DNA of 64,000 nucleotides, from positions 86,596-150,595 of the forward strand of contig CALYQL010000002.1 of NCBI GenBank assembly GCA_945285915.1, read 5' to 3'. The stretch is from an uncultured Bartonella sp. (lineage in GTDB: Bacteria > Pseudomonadota > Alphaproteobacteria > Rhizobiales > Rhizobiaceae). Of the stretch, positions 29,072 through 40,425 are shown one piece after another (the first letter of the stretch is position 1; each line of letters opens with the position of its first letter). The notes under the pieces are model-generated. The model was not told the origin of the DNA. It saw nothing but the letters and a program-made list of their open reading frames with translations, and made no database searches. The position numbers were made by a program, and so were the translations under genes.

Positions 29072-30241
29072 TCAATGCAGTAATGGCAAATATTTCAGGA
29101 TTGCTTGAGCTACTAATTCACCTGATGGCGCCGCAGTTTTCATCGTTTTTTGAATGAAATCAAATCCTTCAAGCTGTGCTGAACGGACATTGCCATCTTT
29201 CATCAATTGTTCAACCTGTCTTGCGAGCATTCCTGGACGCAAAAATTCGTTGAAATATTCCGGCACGATCGGTCGGTCGGCGATGATATTCGGTAAAGCA
29301 GCGCTCCAAATTTTTACCCGTGGTAAAATAAAGGTTTTGGAAAATAAATCTGCTTTATACCCGAGAACCATAGGTATTCTTGATAGCGCCAATTCCAATG
29401 AAACAGTGCCTGAAGCAGCTAGTGCCGCATCAGCTTCTGCAAAGGCTGACCACTTTTCATCTTCACCGATTACAAGCTGCACATCAACATTCCAGTTGGC
29501 AACCAATGCACGAACCTCATCAGCTATCCGTGGTAATGTTGGTAGAACAATGCGTGTGTTTGGATTACGTTGTTTTAAAATCTTCAGCGCTTGTCCAAAT
29601 ATTGGCATAAGGCCACGAATTTCAAACCGTCGCGAACCTGGCAAAACCACAACCGTATAATTGTCTTTTGGCTTATCATGCAATTCACTGCGCTTTGCGT
29701 TTAAAGCGAGCAGCGGCGGATAAGTGAGCAACCGGTGTCCGACATAGGTAGCCGAAGGCCCACCAAGATCCTGCATGACTTTTTCTTCAAAAGGTAGAAT
29801 AACCAATACGTGGTCGATAAAAGCGGCCATTTGCTTTGCTCGTTCTGGACGCCATGCCCAGACTGAAGGTGCAATGTATTTGATGATTGGTATATTGGGT
29901 TCAAGTTTACGAACCTTTTTGGCTACCCTATGGGTAAAATCCGGACTATCAATGATAATCAAACAGTCAGGTTTTTCGTTTGCAATAAAACGTGCCAACT
30001 TATTTATGTGGGAAATAAGTGTTGGAAGTTTTTTGAGTACCGCTCCCAACCCCATTAATGAGATATCATCTGGATTAAACTGGCTTTTTAAACCTAGAGC
30101 TTCAAGGTGGCCACCGCCAACACCAATTAGCTTTATTTCACAGCCGGTTTTACGTGCCAATGCAGAAATTAGATCAGCACCCAACAAGTCGCCTGATTCT
30201 TCACCTGCAACAATGCCTATTTTGAGCACGTTTTTAGACAT
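29072..30241 (-). CDS. lpxB: Lipid-A-disaccharide synthase
   Basis: KIGIVAGEESGDLLGADLI, APSVWAWRPERAKQMA, VLPGSRRFEI. Confidence 0.95.
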   Translation of the reverse strand: MSKNVLKIGIVAGEESGDLLGADLISALARKTGCEIKLIGVGGGHLEALGLKSQFNPDDISLMGLGAVLKKLPTLISHINKLARFIANEKPDCLIIIDSPDFTHRVAKKVRKLEPNIPIIKYIAPSVWAWRPERAKQMAAFIDHVLVILPFEEKVMQDLGGPSATYVGHRLLTYPPLLALNAKRSELHDKPKDNYTVVVLPGSRRFEIRGLMPIFGQALKILKQRNPNTRIVLPTLPRIADEVRALVANWNVDVQLVIGEDEKWSAFAEADAALAASGTVSLELALSRIPMVLGYKADLFSKTFILPRVKIWSAALPNIIADRPIVPEYFNEFLRPGMLARQVEQLMKDGNVRSAQLEGFDFIQKTMKTAAPSGELVAQAILKYLPLLH

Positions 30242-31106
30242 AATCGTCTTTTCCAAATGTTTCGATGAATAATGCGCAACGATCTGCTTCTTCGACAGTT
30301 TGTTTTAACGACAGGATAAAACTACGGTCAGCTTCAACAGCGACACCATCAAGTCCACTATCATGTGCATTGATAATCGTACTTGGACCAATGGTAGGAA
30401 GATCGGCACGCTCATCTTGCTGTTTTTTTGCGCGTTTTACCAATACGCCACCTTTTAAAGGAATACGTTTTTCAGCCCGCATTTCCTTTATACGACGCAA
30501 CATATTATCGGTACCCTCGGCTCCCTCTACTGCCACGACACGACCGCGAACAGCAATAGCGCCTTGACCAATATCCAACTTACCAAGCAATGCTGCAGCT
30601 TCAGCAGCCAGCATGATATCACGCTTGTCTTTGTCGTTTGCGCGACGTTTTGTAAGATTAAAGCCAATTGGCGCTAATAGTTGCGGAACAACTTCATGGG
30701 CGCCGACAACTTTAAAACCATATTTCTCAACAACACCAATAAAGGCTTTCAATAAGGCATCGTCACCTTGCCCAAGCGCATGAAACAACTTAGGCAACGC
30801 TGAAATTGTTGTCCAATCTGGTCTTAAATCCGAAAGGTTAGGACGACTTTTAACACCACCTGCCAATATTACATTTGATATTTTGGCGCCTTTTAAGGCT
30901 TTTATCAAACGTGCCAATTGAACAACGGAAATTTCGCAATGTTCGTATCGATAAAGCTCTGAATCAGCTTCGCCCTTAAGTGGGATCAAAAATGGCTTTT
31001 TGCCATTGTCTTCAATCGCCTTTGCAACAGCGAGTGGTAAAACACCACTCCCTGCGATGATTGCTGTACGGCCAGAAATGACTTTATTGGCTTTGCCGTC
31101 CGTCAT
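30234..31106 (-). CDS. lpxI: UDP-2,3-diacylglucosamine diphosphatase LpxI (DUF1009)
   Basis: LpxI-like protein between lpxA and lpxB; LPTIGPSTIINAHDSGLDGVAVEADRSFIL. Confidence 0.9.
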   Translation of the reverse strand: MTDGKANKVISGRTAIIAGSGVLPLAVAKAIEDNGKKPFLIPLKGEADSELYRYEHCEISVVQLARLIKALKGAKISNVILAGGVKSRPNLSDLRPDWTTISALPKLFHALGQGDDALLKAFIGVVEKYGFKVVGAHEVVPQLLAPIGFNLTKRRANDKDKRDIMLAAEAAALLGKLDIGQGAIAVRGRVVAVEGAEGTDNMLRRIKEMRAEKRIPLKGGVLVKRAKKQQDERADLPTIGPSTIINAHDSGLDGVAVEADRSFILSLKQTVEEADRCALFIETFGKDDYV

Positions 31107-31109
31107 TAT

Positions 31110-31937
31110 TTAGTTACCGTCATCGTCACCAATATTCATGTCGAGTAGTTTTGGTGTACAATATGAACGCTTGTGATCCGCTTCTACAAAATTAATCATA
31201 TCTGCAACGGCGGACGACTCTGGAAATGCTGCACGAACATCTTCTGCACGGGCGCGAACTGGTTTGGTTCTATCAAATAACATAGGAACTGCATGCCGCA
31301 TGGCATGAATTTCACTGCGAGGCAAACCGGAACGTTTCATACCAATAATATTCAAACCGCCAAGCCAAGCGTGAACACCAATTGCTGTGCCATAAGGTAT
31401 AAGATCGCCAACCAAGGCTGCCAGACCACCGACAAAAGCATGGTGCCCAACACGCACAAATTGATGCACAGCACCGCCGCCACCGATGATAACATAGTCA
31501 CCAATAACAACGTGTCCGCCGATCATAACATTATTAGAAAATGTTACATGATTACCCAACACGCAATCATGGGCAACATGGGCGTAAGCTAAAAACTGGC
31601 AATCATCACCAACAATTGTCGTTGCTAGGCTAGAATCAGAGCCACGGTGCATGGTAACACCTTCACGGATAATACAGTTTTTGCCGATGACAAGCGTTGT
31701 ACGTCCACCCTTATGCTTATTATTTTGCGGATCAGCACCAAGAACAGCATGCGGATAAACAACACTGTTTGCACCTAAACTTGTTGCGCCCATCACAACA
31801 ACATGGCTCATCAAGTGGCAACCATCACCAATTTCAGCTTCCGAACTGATATGGCAAAATGGACCGATCTTGACGTTGTTTCCAAGTTTGGCACCGTCTT
31901 CAACTAAGGCTGTTGGATGAATTTCTACGCCCGACAT
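31110..31937 (-). CDS. lpxA: UDP-N-acetylglucosamine acyltransferase
   Basis: Hexapeptide repeats; IHPTALVEDGAKLGNNVKIGPFC; IGEYVIIGGGGAVHQF-like core. Confidence 0.95.
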   Translation of the reverse strand: MSGVEIHPTALVEDGAKLGNNVKIGPFCHISSEAEIGDGCHLMSHVVVMGATSLGANSVVYPHAVLGADPQNNKHKGGRTTLVIGKNCIIREGVTMHRGSDSSLATTIVGDDCQFLAYAHVAHDCVLGNHVTFSNNVMIGGHVVIGDYVIIGGGGAVHQFVRVGHHAFVGGLAALVGDLIPYGTAIGVHAWLGGLNIIGMKRSGLPRSEIHAMRHAVPMLFDRTKPVRARAEDVRAAFPESSAVADMINFVEADHKRSYCTPKLLDMNIGDDDGN

Positions 31938-31946
31938 TTTTCACCC

Positions 31947-32426
31947 CTATTCCTTGTCTTCATCAGCCACCGCGATCATTGCAGCAACTTCCGCTTCTGC
32001 AACGCGGTTACCGTCAACTTCAGCAATACAAGCGAAACGTCTGATGCCACCGCGATGTTTCAACTTCTTTACATGCAGTTTAAGTTGGTCACCTGGCACA
32101 ACTGGCTTACGAAATTTGGCGTTATCCACTGTCATCAAATAAACAACACCGGGCTTCTCATCGCCTTGCACCAACAAGGAAATAGCACCAGCAGTTTGCG
32201 CCATGGCCTCAATAATCAACACACCCGGCATAATTGGATTTTCAGGAAAATGTCCGGTAAAATGCGGTTCATTAACGGTAACGTTCTTAATACCAGTCGC
32301 CGATTGATCTCCATCAATATCGACAATCCGATCTATAAGAAGAAACGGATAACGATGTGGCAAAATAGATAACAGTCTGCGGATATCAACAGCTTCCAGA
32401 CTGTTCCCTTTAACGACAGAATCCAT
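31947..32426 (-). CDS. fabZ: 3-hydroxyacyl-[acyl-carrier-protein] dehydratase
   Basis: [39 protein letters not shown]. Confidence 0.95.
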   Translation of the reverse strand: MDSVVKGNSLEAVDIRRLLSILPHRYPFLLIDRIVDIDGDQSATGIKNVTVNEPHFTGHFPENPIMPGVLIIEAMAQTAGAISLLVQGDEKPGVVYLMTVDNAKFRKPVVPGDQLKLHVKKLKHRGGIRRFACIAEVDGNRVAEAEVAAMIAVADEDKE

Positions 32427-32430
32427 CTTA

Positions 32431-33474
32431 TCACTTCTCCTTATTGAATTTACTCATGCTTCTTAATGCAGCGACCTCACGGAACCACTGCTTAATAGGT
32501 CTAGCGGGGCTACCACCCCATCTTTCGCCATCTGGAATATCATTCATAACGCCGCTTGCAGCCGCGATTTGAACACGTGAACCGATTGTAACGTGATCAG
32601 CCAAGCCGACACTGCCACCTAACTGTGTCATATCGCCGATGGTGGCGCTTCCAGCAATGCCGCAATGTGCGGCAATAAGGCAATAACGACCAATTTGCAC
32701 ATTATGGGCTATTTGTACCAGATTATCTATCTTGGTTCCTTCACCAATAATAGTATCTTTCAGCGCACCACGATCGACCGTTGTGTTTGCACCAATTTCA
32801 ACGTCGTCCTGAATAATTACGCGACCAAGTTGCGGAATTTTCTCAACACCACTAGGGCCGCCGACGTAACCAAAACCATCCTGCCCTACTCTTACACCAG
32901 GATAAAGATGAACGCGGTTTCCTATAAAGGTATACTGCACCGAAACCGTTGGTGCGATATAGCAATCGCGACCGATACGACAGTTTTCACCAATAACAGC
33001 TGTTGAAGAAATTAACGTACCCGATCCAATCTCGGCACCCTTCCCTATAACGGCGCCGGCTTCTACAGTTACACCTTCTTCTAACTTTGCTTCAGGATGA
33101 ATGAATGCTTGTGGCGAAATTCCGTACTCGCCAAACCATGGTGTCGGTCGAGCGGAAGAAGGAAATAGTATACGACCTATCATCGCAAAATCGCGATGCG
33201 GCGATGCTGTAACCAATACAGCTATATTCTCTGGAACCTTCGAAACAACATCTTCAGGACAAAAGACCGCAATAGCAGCGCTATCGCGCAGAGCCTTGGC
33301 AAATTTGCGATTTTCAACAAATACCAAAGAACCAGGTTCTGCACTATCAAGCGAAGAAAGATGTTGAATAACAGATGCGCTCAGTTCAGGATTACGGAGA
33401 GCGGCACCAGTTAATGCTGCCGCCTCACCAACAGTCATCTGTCGGGACGGCGTAAAGAAATTTATATCCGCCAT
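32431..33474 (-). CDS. lpxD: UDP-3-O-(3-hydroxymyristoyl)glucosamine N-acyltransferase
   Basis: Hexapeptide repeats; [45 protein letters not shown]. Confidence 0.95.
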   Translation of the reverse strand: MADINFFTPSRQMTVGEAAALTGAALRNPELSASVIQHLSSLDSAEPGSLVFVENRKFAKALRDSAAIAVFCPEDVVSKVPENIAVLVTASPHRDFAMIGRILFPSSARPTPWFGEYGISPQAFIHPEAKLEEGVTVEAGAVIGKGAEIGSGTLISSTAVIGENCRIGRDCYIAPTVSVQYTFIGNRVHLYPGVRVGQDGFGYVGGPSGVEKIPQLGRVIIQDDVEIGANTTVDRGALKDTIIGEGTKIDNLVQIAHNVQIGRYCLIAAHCGIAGSATIGDMTQLGGSVGLADHVTIGSRVQIAAASGVMNDIPDGERWGGSPARPIKQWFREVAALRSMSKFNKEK

Positions 33475-33486
33475 CTGAACACTTTC

Positions 33487-33510
33487 TCTCCCGACCTTTT
33501 GATCGGGAGA
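33487..33510. terminator. Inverted repeat between bamA and lpxD
   Basis: tctcccga ccttttga tcgggaga. Confidence 0.5.
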
Positions 33511-33519
33511 AAGAATAAA

Positions 33520-35934
33520 TTAGAACTTGGTTGAAACACCGAAGTTGAAGTTCTGTGTCCGGTCGCCCTCTTCCTTGGCAATAGGCCAAGCATAGTCGAA
33601 GCGCAATGGACCAAATGGTGATGCCCACATCAAGCTCACACCAGCTGACGCACGCCATGCATGATTGTCACCGGTAACAGCATTTTCAAAACTGTATGAT
33701 GGGCTATAATTATTATCGTAAAGAGTTGCTGTATCAGCAAATACAGCACCACGCATACCCAAACTATCAGGCACCACTGGCATTGGGAACTGAACTTCTG
33801 CGGTAGCATTCATATACGTTGTACCACCAAGGAAGTATTTGTCGCCATCCAACGAACGCTGACGTGGACCAATACCGTTATATTTGAAACCACGGATCAT
33901 ATCAGAGCTGCTCTTGAACATATCAAAGATACGAACGCCATCATCTCCGATTTCGTGAATATAACCACCACCGACAGAAACAAGACCAACCAAATCATAA
34001 GTATCTGACAATGTCTTATACATCATAGCTTTACCAGTTGTCTTCAAGAAGTTGGCATCACCACCGACACCAGCATATTCCTGAACACCACGAATAAAGA
34101 AGCCATCATGCGGATTCTTCATGTCGTCAATGGAATTATATGTCAAACCGTAGCTAATGGATGAACGTACCCAAGGACTATTTTTTGAAGCCTGAATAAT
34201 TGCTCCAGAATAATCCAGCATTTCCTCATATTCTTTTGTGGTACCGTTCTCTTTAGCACGATCAGCATAACGATTTCCATGATCAAGATTATATTCTTCC
34301 TGAACATAATTATACGCTATGTTACCTGTTAACTGTTCTGTAATAGGTATACCGAAACGAACCGTTCCACCGCTCTGCTTAACATCATAGTCATCATTCA
34401 TACGATAAGTACGATGGAACAAATCAAAGCCTGCGGATAAGCGATACCCTAAGAAATATGGTTCTGTGAAAGACAAGTTATAGTTACGAGCATCATCTTC
34501 ACCAGCACCAGCACCAATACGAACATATTGACCACGACCAAGGAAGTTACGTTCTGTAACGGATGCTTCAACTGATGCACCTGGAGAATCACCACCTGTT
34601 GTATAACCGCCACCGATTGAGAATTCACCAGTCGATTTCTCTGTCACATCGACAACCAAAATGACCTGATCTGGTTCTGTACCCGGAGCTGTTGACACAT
34701 TCACAGTCTGGAAAAAGCCAAGACCTTCCAAGCGACGCTTAGCGCGTTGAACCATTGTCTGGTTGTATGCATCACCCTCGTTCAAATCCAGTTCACGACG
34801 GATAACATAATCGCGTGTCTTATCATTGCCGCGGATCTCAATACGCTGAACATAAGCGCGCGGACCTTGGTCAATGTTATAAACAATTGAAATTGTGTGA
34901 TTATTGAAGTCACGGTCACCACGTGGCTCAACCTTAGCGAAGGCATAGCCTGAATCTGCGACGCGATCATTAATCGCCAATACAGAATCTTCAATACGCT
35001 TAGCGCTATAAACATCACCTGAGTGTGTTTTTAGAGCTTTTTGCATTGTTTGCGTGTCGATACCTTCAACGGTGCTATCTACCTGAACATCACCAAGTTT
35101 GTACTTTGCACCTTCATCGATAACAAATTTGATTTTATAAGAATTGCTTGCTTCATCAAATTGAGCATCGGCAGATACAATCTGGAAGTCTGCGTAACCA
35201 TGATTGAAGTAAAAACGACGTAGAGCCTCTTCATCAGCTGCCAAACGGTCTTCACTATAGACGTCACCACGTGTCAACCAAGACAAGAAATTGGAACGCT
35301 TGGTTGCGATAACGTCGCGCAGGCGGCGATTACCGAAAGCCTTGTTGCCCTCAAAGCTAATGTCATCAATCTTTGTCTTTTTACCTTCAGTGATTTTAAA
35401 GACAACGTTAACACGACCTTGCCCCAAATCCACTGTTTGTGCGGTAACAGCGGTATCATTACGTCCAACATAACGATAAGCGTCACGGATCGTCTGCTCA
35501 TCTGCAGATAATTTTGCAGGATCAAAAGCCTCACGTGACTTCAACGAAATAACGCGTTGCAAGTCTGGGTCTTTAATCTTTTTATTGCCTTGGAACAGAA
35601 CCTGATTAACAACTTCATATTCTTTAACGGAAACAACAAGCGTATTGCCAACCTGATGCATCTTCACATCAGAAAATAGCCCCATCGCAAAAAGGCGTTT
35701 CAAACCTTCATCAATATCATTGCTGGAAAAATTCTTTCCAACCTTGATTCCGGTATTGTCGCGAATCGTCTGCGAATCGACGCGCTGATTACCACGAACT
35801 TCGATTGACCGAACAACAGCAGCTTCAGCAGCTCCCGTCCCCATAATCGACACCGCCACGGTTGCCGGCACGGCCATAGCTACTGTAAGTGCGAGAGCAG
35901 ATGCTGCGCTAAGAAATTTCGAATTCGCCGTCAT
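33520..35934 (-). CDS. bamA: Outer membrane protein assembly factor BamA
   Basis: POTRA repeats and C-terminal barrel, RGFKYNGIGPRQRS, terminal FNFGVSTKF. Confidence 0.95.
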   Translation of the reverse strand: MTANSKFLSAASALALTVAMAVPATVAVSIMGTGAAEAAVVRSIEVRGNQRVDSQTIRDNTGIKVGKNFSSNDIDEGLKRLFAMGLFSDVKMHQVGNTLVVSVKEYEVVNQVLFQGNKKIKDPDLQRVISLKSREAFDPAKLSADEQTIRDAYRYVGRNDTAVTAQTVDLGQGRVNVVFKITEGKKTKIDDISFEGNKAFGNRRLRDVIATKRSNFLSWLTRGDVYSEDRLAADEEALRRFYFNHGYADFQIVSADAQFDEASNSYKIKFVIDEGAKYKLGDVQVDSTVEGIDTQTMQKALKTHSGDVYSAKRIEDSVLAINDRVADSGYAFAKVEPRGDRDFNNHTISIVYNIDQGPRAYVQRIEIRGNDKTRDYVIRRELDLNEGDAYNQTMVQRAKRRLEGLGFFQTVNVSTAPGTEPDQVILVVDVTEKSTGEFSIGGGYTTGGDSPGASVEASVTERNFLGRGQYVRIGAGAGEDDARNYNLSFTEPYFLGYRLSAGFDLFHRTYRMNDDYDVKQSGGTVRFGIPITEQLTGNIAYNYVQEEYNLDHGNRYADRAKENGTTKEYEEMLDYSGAIIQASKNSPWVRSSISYGLTYNSIDDMKNPHDGFFIRGVQEYAGVGGDANFLKTTGKAMMYKTLSDTYDLVGLVSVGGGYIHEIGDDGVRIFDMFKSSSDMIRGFKYNGIGPRQRSLDGDKYFLGGTTYMNATAEVQFPMPVVPDSLGMRGAVFADTATLYDNNYSPSYSFENAVTGDNHAWRASAGVSLMWASPFGPLRFDYAWPIAKEEGDRTQNFNFGVSTKF

Positions 35935-36157
35935 TGGCTTCTTTACCCTTGTTTATGTTTCCGGGCGCTAACGCCCAAAACTGCTTATACACCCCTAATA
36001 ACGAGTTTTTTTATACAAGCAAGACCTTCCGTTAAAATCTGCCTACTTCTTTACTCACCGTGGCATGTATGTCACGCCATTTCTTAAATATGGTAAACAG
36101 TTTCCACCTTTATTTATATAATTTGTATCGTTTCACTAGAAAATTACCATAGCATAC

Positions 36158-37318
36158 TTAAATAAACCAACACAAATAGTCATTTGATACAGCAAATATC
36201 ATAAATGCCATAACAATAAAAAGACCAATGCTGAAGATTATTTCTTGTATACGTTTAGGAACAGGACGCCCGACTACCGCCTCTATCACATAGAAAACCA
36301 AATGCCCTCCATCCAACGGTGGAAGAGGAAATAGATTTATTAATCCAATACCGATGGAAAGGAATGCTGTAAAATTCAACAGTGACATAAATCCAGATTC
36401 ACTAACCTGCCAAGCAATTGTTGCTGTTTTTGATGGCCCACTTAACTGGCAACGGTCTTCCCGCCCCGCAATTAACCTACCGATAAAGCGAACAGTTTGC
36501 ACCACTATAAAGGTTGATCGGTCAAACGCTTCACGAATAGCCCCTAAAAAACCATAAGTGATGTGCTTCTGATATTTGGTATCAAGACGTTGTGGATTGT
36601 TCGGATCTGCTGGGGCTCCTGCACCAATCATTCCAATGCGTACCTTATTACCGAAACCATCATCCCGCTCTGTAGGCTTTGGGGTAATTGTTAATGGAAA
36701 CGACTTTCCCTCACGCTCAATTTCAAAGTTGATAGGATCACCACCATGTAAAGATACATAAGCAATCAGATCATCGAAACTATCAACGGACTTACCGTCC
36801 ATTTTCAAAAATCTGTCGCCTTGTTTCAAACCCGCATTAATTGCTGGCGCATCTTCCACCAAAGATCCGACGACCGGTTCTACGGCAACACGCCCATAAG
36901 AAAAGAAGAAAAACGACAAAACGACAACGGTAAAAAGTGCATTTGTAAAAGGACCTGCAAATACAGTTGCAGCCCTTGCCCAGGCGCTGGCGGCGGCAAA
37001 TGACCCCGGCATAGCTTTAGCAGACGGGTTGGTGGTCATGCTGGCAGCATCTCCATCTCCAACAAATTTCACGTAACCGCCTAGCGGTATAAGTGCCAAT
37101 CGCCAATGGGTACCGCGTTTATCAGTATAACCACACAATTCAGGTCCAAACCCTAAGGAAAAAGCCGAGGCGCCGATACCACACCACCGACCAACAAGGT
37201 AATGCCCCATCTCATGGACAAATATAATGACCATTATGGCGCCTATAACGCCAAGAACGCGCAGAAGGGGTACACCGAATTGAGTAATAAGACCTAATAT
37301 ATCCAAAAATTGCCCCAC
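36158..37318 (-). CDS. rseP: RIP metalloprotease RseP
   Basis: FVHEMGHYLVGRWCG (HExxH), PDZ, NLFPLPPLDGGHL. Confidence 0.95.
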   Translation of the reverse strand: MGQFLDILGLITQFGVPLLRVLGVIGAIMVIIFVHEMGHYLVGRWCGIGASAFSLGFGPELCGYTDKRGTHWRLALIPLGGYVKFVGDGDAASMTTNPSAKAMPGSFAAASAWARAATVFAGPFTNALFTVVVLSFFFFSYGRVAVEPVVGSLVEDAPAINAGLKQGDRFLKMDGKSVDSFDDLIAYVSLHGGDPINFEIEREGKSFPLTITPKPTERDDGFGNKVRIGMIGAGAPADPNNPQRLDTKYQKHITYGFLGAIREAFDRSTFIVVQTVRFIGRLIAGREDRCQLSGPSKTATIAWQVSESGFMSLLNFTAFLSIGIGLINLFPLPPLDGGHLVFYVIEAVVGRPVPKRIQEIIFSIGLFIVMAFMIFAVSNDYLCWFI

Positions 37319-37320
37319 AA

Positions 37321-38142
37321 TCAGATCAAGTTAAACATATTGGAGGGAACATTCATATCAGATGTAACAGCCCCAACAAAATAGAGCAAAACGGCAGCAT
37401 AAACCAGACCATCTACCCTATCCATAAAACCACCATGTCCCGGAAGAAGTGTTCCTGAATCTTTAACACCGAAATGTCGCTTAACCCATGACTCTGAAAT
37501 ATCACCAATTTGAGAAATGATAGACAGAGCAAGCGCCAATAGCGGTATAAAATAGTTTGCTGGACTGGTATCCAATGCCAAATATGCAACCAATGTACCG
37601 CCTGCAACACCAGCTAATGCACCGCCGATAGCGCCGCTCCATGTTTTATTTGGCGAAAACCGTGGAGCTAGTTTCGGTCCGCCGACAGCACGTCCATTAA
37701 AATAGGCCGCAATATCGGTCCCCCAAACCACAGCATAAAGAAAGATGATCGCGCCAAAGCCAAAAGGTTCTTCCCCCCTTATATAGGCCAAAGACATAAC
37801 TGGCAGTGTTGCATAAATATATCCACCAGCGACCCAGCCGGCATTACGCCCAGAACATAATGCCATAATGAGCGCTGAAATAATGATGTAAACAAAAACA
37901 AGCAAAGCTGAATAATCAAAAACCAATAGATAGCCGAAGACCGCATAAGTAATGCATGCCGCAATTCTGGTTATGGTTTGCCATTTTATTTTGGTAATCG
38001 TCATCCATTCATGCAACACGAAGCCACCAATACACCAGGAAAATAAAGCAAATGCAAAACCTCCGAGCCAAGTGAGCCATAGAGCGAAAGCTCCAAAAAC
38101 CAAAGATGTCAAAATTCTCATAGCAAGGTTAGACATCTGCAC
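37321..38142 (-). CDS. cdsA: Phosphatidate cytidylyltransferase
   Basis: SWVKRHFGVKDSGTLLPGHGGFMDRVDGL signature. Confidence 0.94.
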   Translation of the reverse strand: MQMSNLAMRILTSLVFGAFALWLTWLGGFAFALFSWCIGGFVLHEWMTITKIKWQTITRIAACITYAVFGYLLVFDYSALLVFVYIIISALIMALCSGRNAGWVAGGYIYATLPVMSLAYIRGEEPFGFGAIIFLYAVVWGTDIAAYFNGRAVGGPKLAPRFSPNKTWSGAIGGALAGVAGGTLVAYLALDTSPANYFIPLLALALSIISQIGDISESWVKRHFGVKDSGTLLPGHGGFMDRVDGLVYAAVLLYFVGAVTSDMNVPSNMFNLI

Positions 38143-38215
38143 TCCGATCGAAGCAAGCTCCCCAATAATGCATGGGCTTGATCATAATAATAGTTTCAAC
38201 CTGGAAGCCAAACAT

Positions 38216-38938
38216 TTAGTTGGCTCCCCTCTTCTTTTCATTAATTGCGCCAAAACGGCGATCTCTCGACCCAAATTCCATGACAGCCGCATCCAATGCG
38301 CTTTCGTTGAAATCAGGCCAATAACAAGGTGCGAAATACAATTCACTATAAGCGGATTGCCAAAGAAGAAAATTTGACAATCGTTGCTCTCCGCTTGTTC
38401 TAATGATCAAATCGGGATCAGGCATATTAAATGTATCCAAATAATCCGCGATATTGCTTTCATTAATTTGATCTGCAGTAATTTTACCTTGAGAAATATT
38501 TTGCACTATTTTCTGCACGGCACGTGTTATTTCGCTGCGTCCACCGTAGTTAAATGCCACCACCAGATTGAGACCGGTATTGTGGCTGGTCATTTGTTCT
38601 GCCTCGTCCAGCAGGGCAACAATATCCTTGGGCACGCCATTACGATCACCAATAATGTGAATGCGGACATTTTGCGCATTCAATTCGGCCAAATCTCTTT
38701 TGATAAAAAGTTTTAAAAGCCCCATCAAATGACTGACTTCCTCAGCCGGGCGCGACCAATTTTCAGATGAAAAGGCGAAAACAGTTAGCCACTCGAGCCC
38801 CATACGACTCGAGTGTCTTACAATACGGTGCAACGTTTCCATACCGGCTTTATGTCCAGCAATACGGGGGAGACCACGGGTACGAGCCCACCGACCATTT
38901 CCATCCATTATAATTGCGATATGACGCGGGTATGGCAT
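38216..38938 (-). CDS. uppS: Isoprenyl (undecaprenyl) diphosphate synthase
   Basis: HIAIIMDGNGRWARTRGLPRIAGHKAG. Confidence 0.95.
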   Translation of the reverse strand: MPYPRHIAIIMDGNGRWARTRGLPRIAGHKAGMETLHRIVRHSSRMGLEWLTVFAFSSENWSRPAEEVSHLMGLLKLFIKRDLAELNAQNVRIHIIGDRNGVPKDIVALLDEAEQMTSHNTGLNLVVAFNYGGRSEITRAVQKIVQNISQGKITADQINESNIADYLDTFNMPDPDLIIRTSGEQRLSNFLLWQSAYSELYFAPCYWPDFNESALDAAVMEFGSRDRRFGAINEKKRGAN

Positions 38939-38966
38939 AAAACGTTCCTAACGGGCTTGAATTGCC

Positions 38967-39527
38967 CTAGACTTGCATAATTTCTGCTTGTTTTGCAGCA
39001 AGAACCTTATCGGTTTCTGCTATCATGTCATCAGTCAATTTTTGAATTTTTTCGGAAAGTCCACGACTTTCATCCTGACTGATTTCGCTATCTTTTTCAG
39101 CCTTTTTCAAAGTTTCCATACCATCGCGACGAACGTGACGAATTGCAACACGTGCCTGCTCGGCATATTGCTGTGCGATCTTTGCCAATTCTTTACGACG
39201 TTCCTCGTTCAATTCCGGTAGAGGAATACGCAATGTTGTACCATCTGTTATTGGATTTAAACCCAAAGCAGATTCTCTAATGGCGCGATCAACGGCACCA
39301 ACCATTGTTTTATCCCAAACGGAAACTGATAGCATGCGAGGCTCAGGCACAGAAATATTAGCCACCTGATTAAGTGGAACTGTTGAACCATAGGCTTCAA
39401 TTGTAATTGGCTCTAATAGGCTTGTTGACGCACGCCCTGTGCGTAGACCTGCCAACTCATGTTTAAATGCGTTAATGGCGCCTTCCATACGGCGCTTGAG
39501 ATCGTCGGTATTTGCAGCGTCACTCAT
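38967..39527 (-). CDS. frr: Ribosome-recycling factor
   Basis: [39 protein letters not shown]. Confidence 0.96.
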   Translation of the reverse strand: MSDAANTDDLKRRMEGAINAFKHELAGLRTGRASTSLLEPITIEAYGSTVPLNQVANISVPEPRMLSVSVWDKTMVGAVDRAIRESALGLNPITDGTTLRIPLPELNEERRKELAKIAQQYAEQARVAIRHVRRDGMETLKKAEKDSEISQDESRGLSEKIQKLTDDMIAETDKVLAAKQAEIMQV

Positions 39528-39562
39528 ATTCGTACTCCTTCAGATTACTTGCGGGATGTGTA

Positions 39563-40282
39563 TTACTCGGATACCACTGTAAATCGCCCGGTACCATTCA
39601 ATATATTCACCAATCCGCCTTTTTCATGAATTGAATAAACAATTATTGGCACATGATTTTCACGCGCCAAGGCAACAGCGGTTGTATCCATAACCGAAAG
39701 ACCACGATTGAGAACCTCTTGATGGGTTAATCTGTCAAAACGTGTTGCTGTTGGATCTTTCTTAGGATCAGCAGAATATATGCCATCGACCTGAGTGCCT
39801 TTGATAAGAACATCTGCACCAATTTCAGCGGCACGAATTGCTGCAGCCGAATCTGTTGTGAAGAAAGGATTGCCGGTTCCGCCGGCAAAGATAACAACTT
39901 TTCCCTGATTCATGTAACTGATAGCCTTGCGTTGCGAAAAGCTTTCGCAAATTTGCGGCATAGCAATAGCTGACAACATGACCGCGTCAACGCCAAGTTT
40001 GCTTAAAGAGGTTCGCAATGCGAGCGAATTGATGGCGGTTGCCAACATACCCATATGATCGCCAGTGACGCGATCGCCACCTCTTGAAGCAACAGCAACG
40101 CCGCGGAAAATATTGCCACCACCAATTACGATGCCAACTTCAACACCCATTGCTCTGGCATCTGCTATATCCATTGCTATACGATCAACGACAGACACGT
40201 CGATACCAAAACTTTGTCCTCCCATCAGCGCTTCACCAGAAGCTTTTAACAAAATACGTTTGTACTGTGGGGTATCAGTCAT
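39563..40282 (-). CDS. pyrH: UMP kinase
   Basis: YKRILLKASGEALMG, VVIGGGNIFRG-type loop, FAGGTGNPFFTTDSAAAIRA. Confidence 0.96.
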   Translation of the reverse strand: MTDTPQYKRILLKASGEALMGGQSFGIDVSVVDRIAMDIADARAMGVEVGIVIGGGNIFRGVAVASRGGDRVTGDHMGMLATAINSLALRTSLSKLGVDAVMLSAIAMPQICESFSQRKAISYMNQGKVVIFAGGTGNPFFTTDSAAAIRAAEIGADVLIKGTQVDGIYSADPKKDPTATRFDRLTHQEVLNRGLSVMDTTAVALARENHVPIIVYSIHEKGGLVNILNGTGRFTVVSE

Positions 40283-40327
40283 CGGTAGTCTCCAATATTG
40301 AAATTCTTTTTTTGACCTCGATACACG

Positions 40328-40357
40328 AAGGGCACTGCGTTGTCACGCAATGCCCCT
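40328..40357. terminator. Inverted repeat between tsf and pyrH
   Basis: aagggcactgcgt tgtc acgcaatgcccctt. Confidence 0.55.
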
Positions 40358-40425
40358 TATAAGACTTATTTTTTCTAATACAATTCAGTGCAAAAAACTG
40401 ATTTGATTAAAAAAGGATAAAAAGT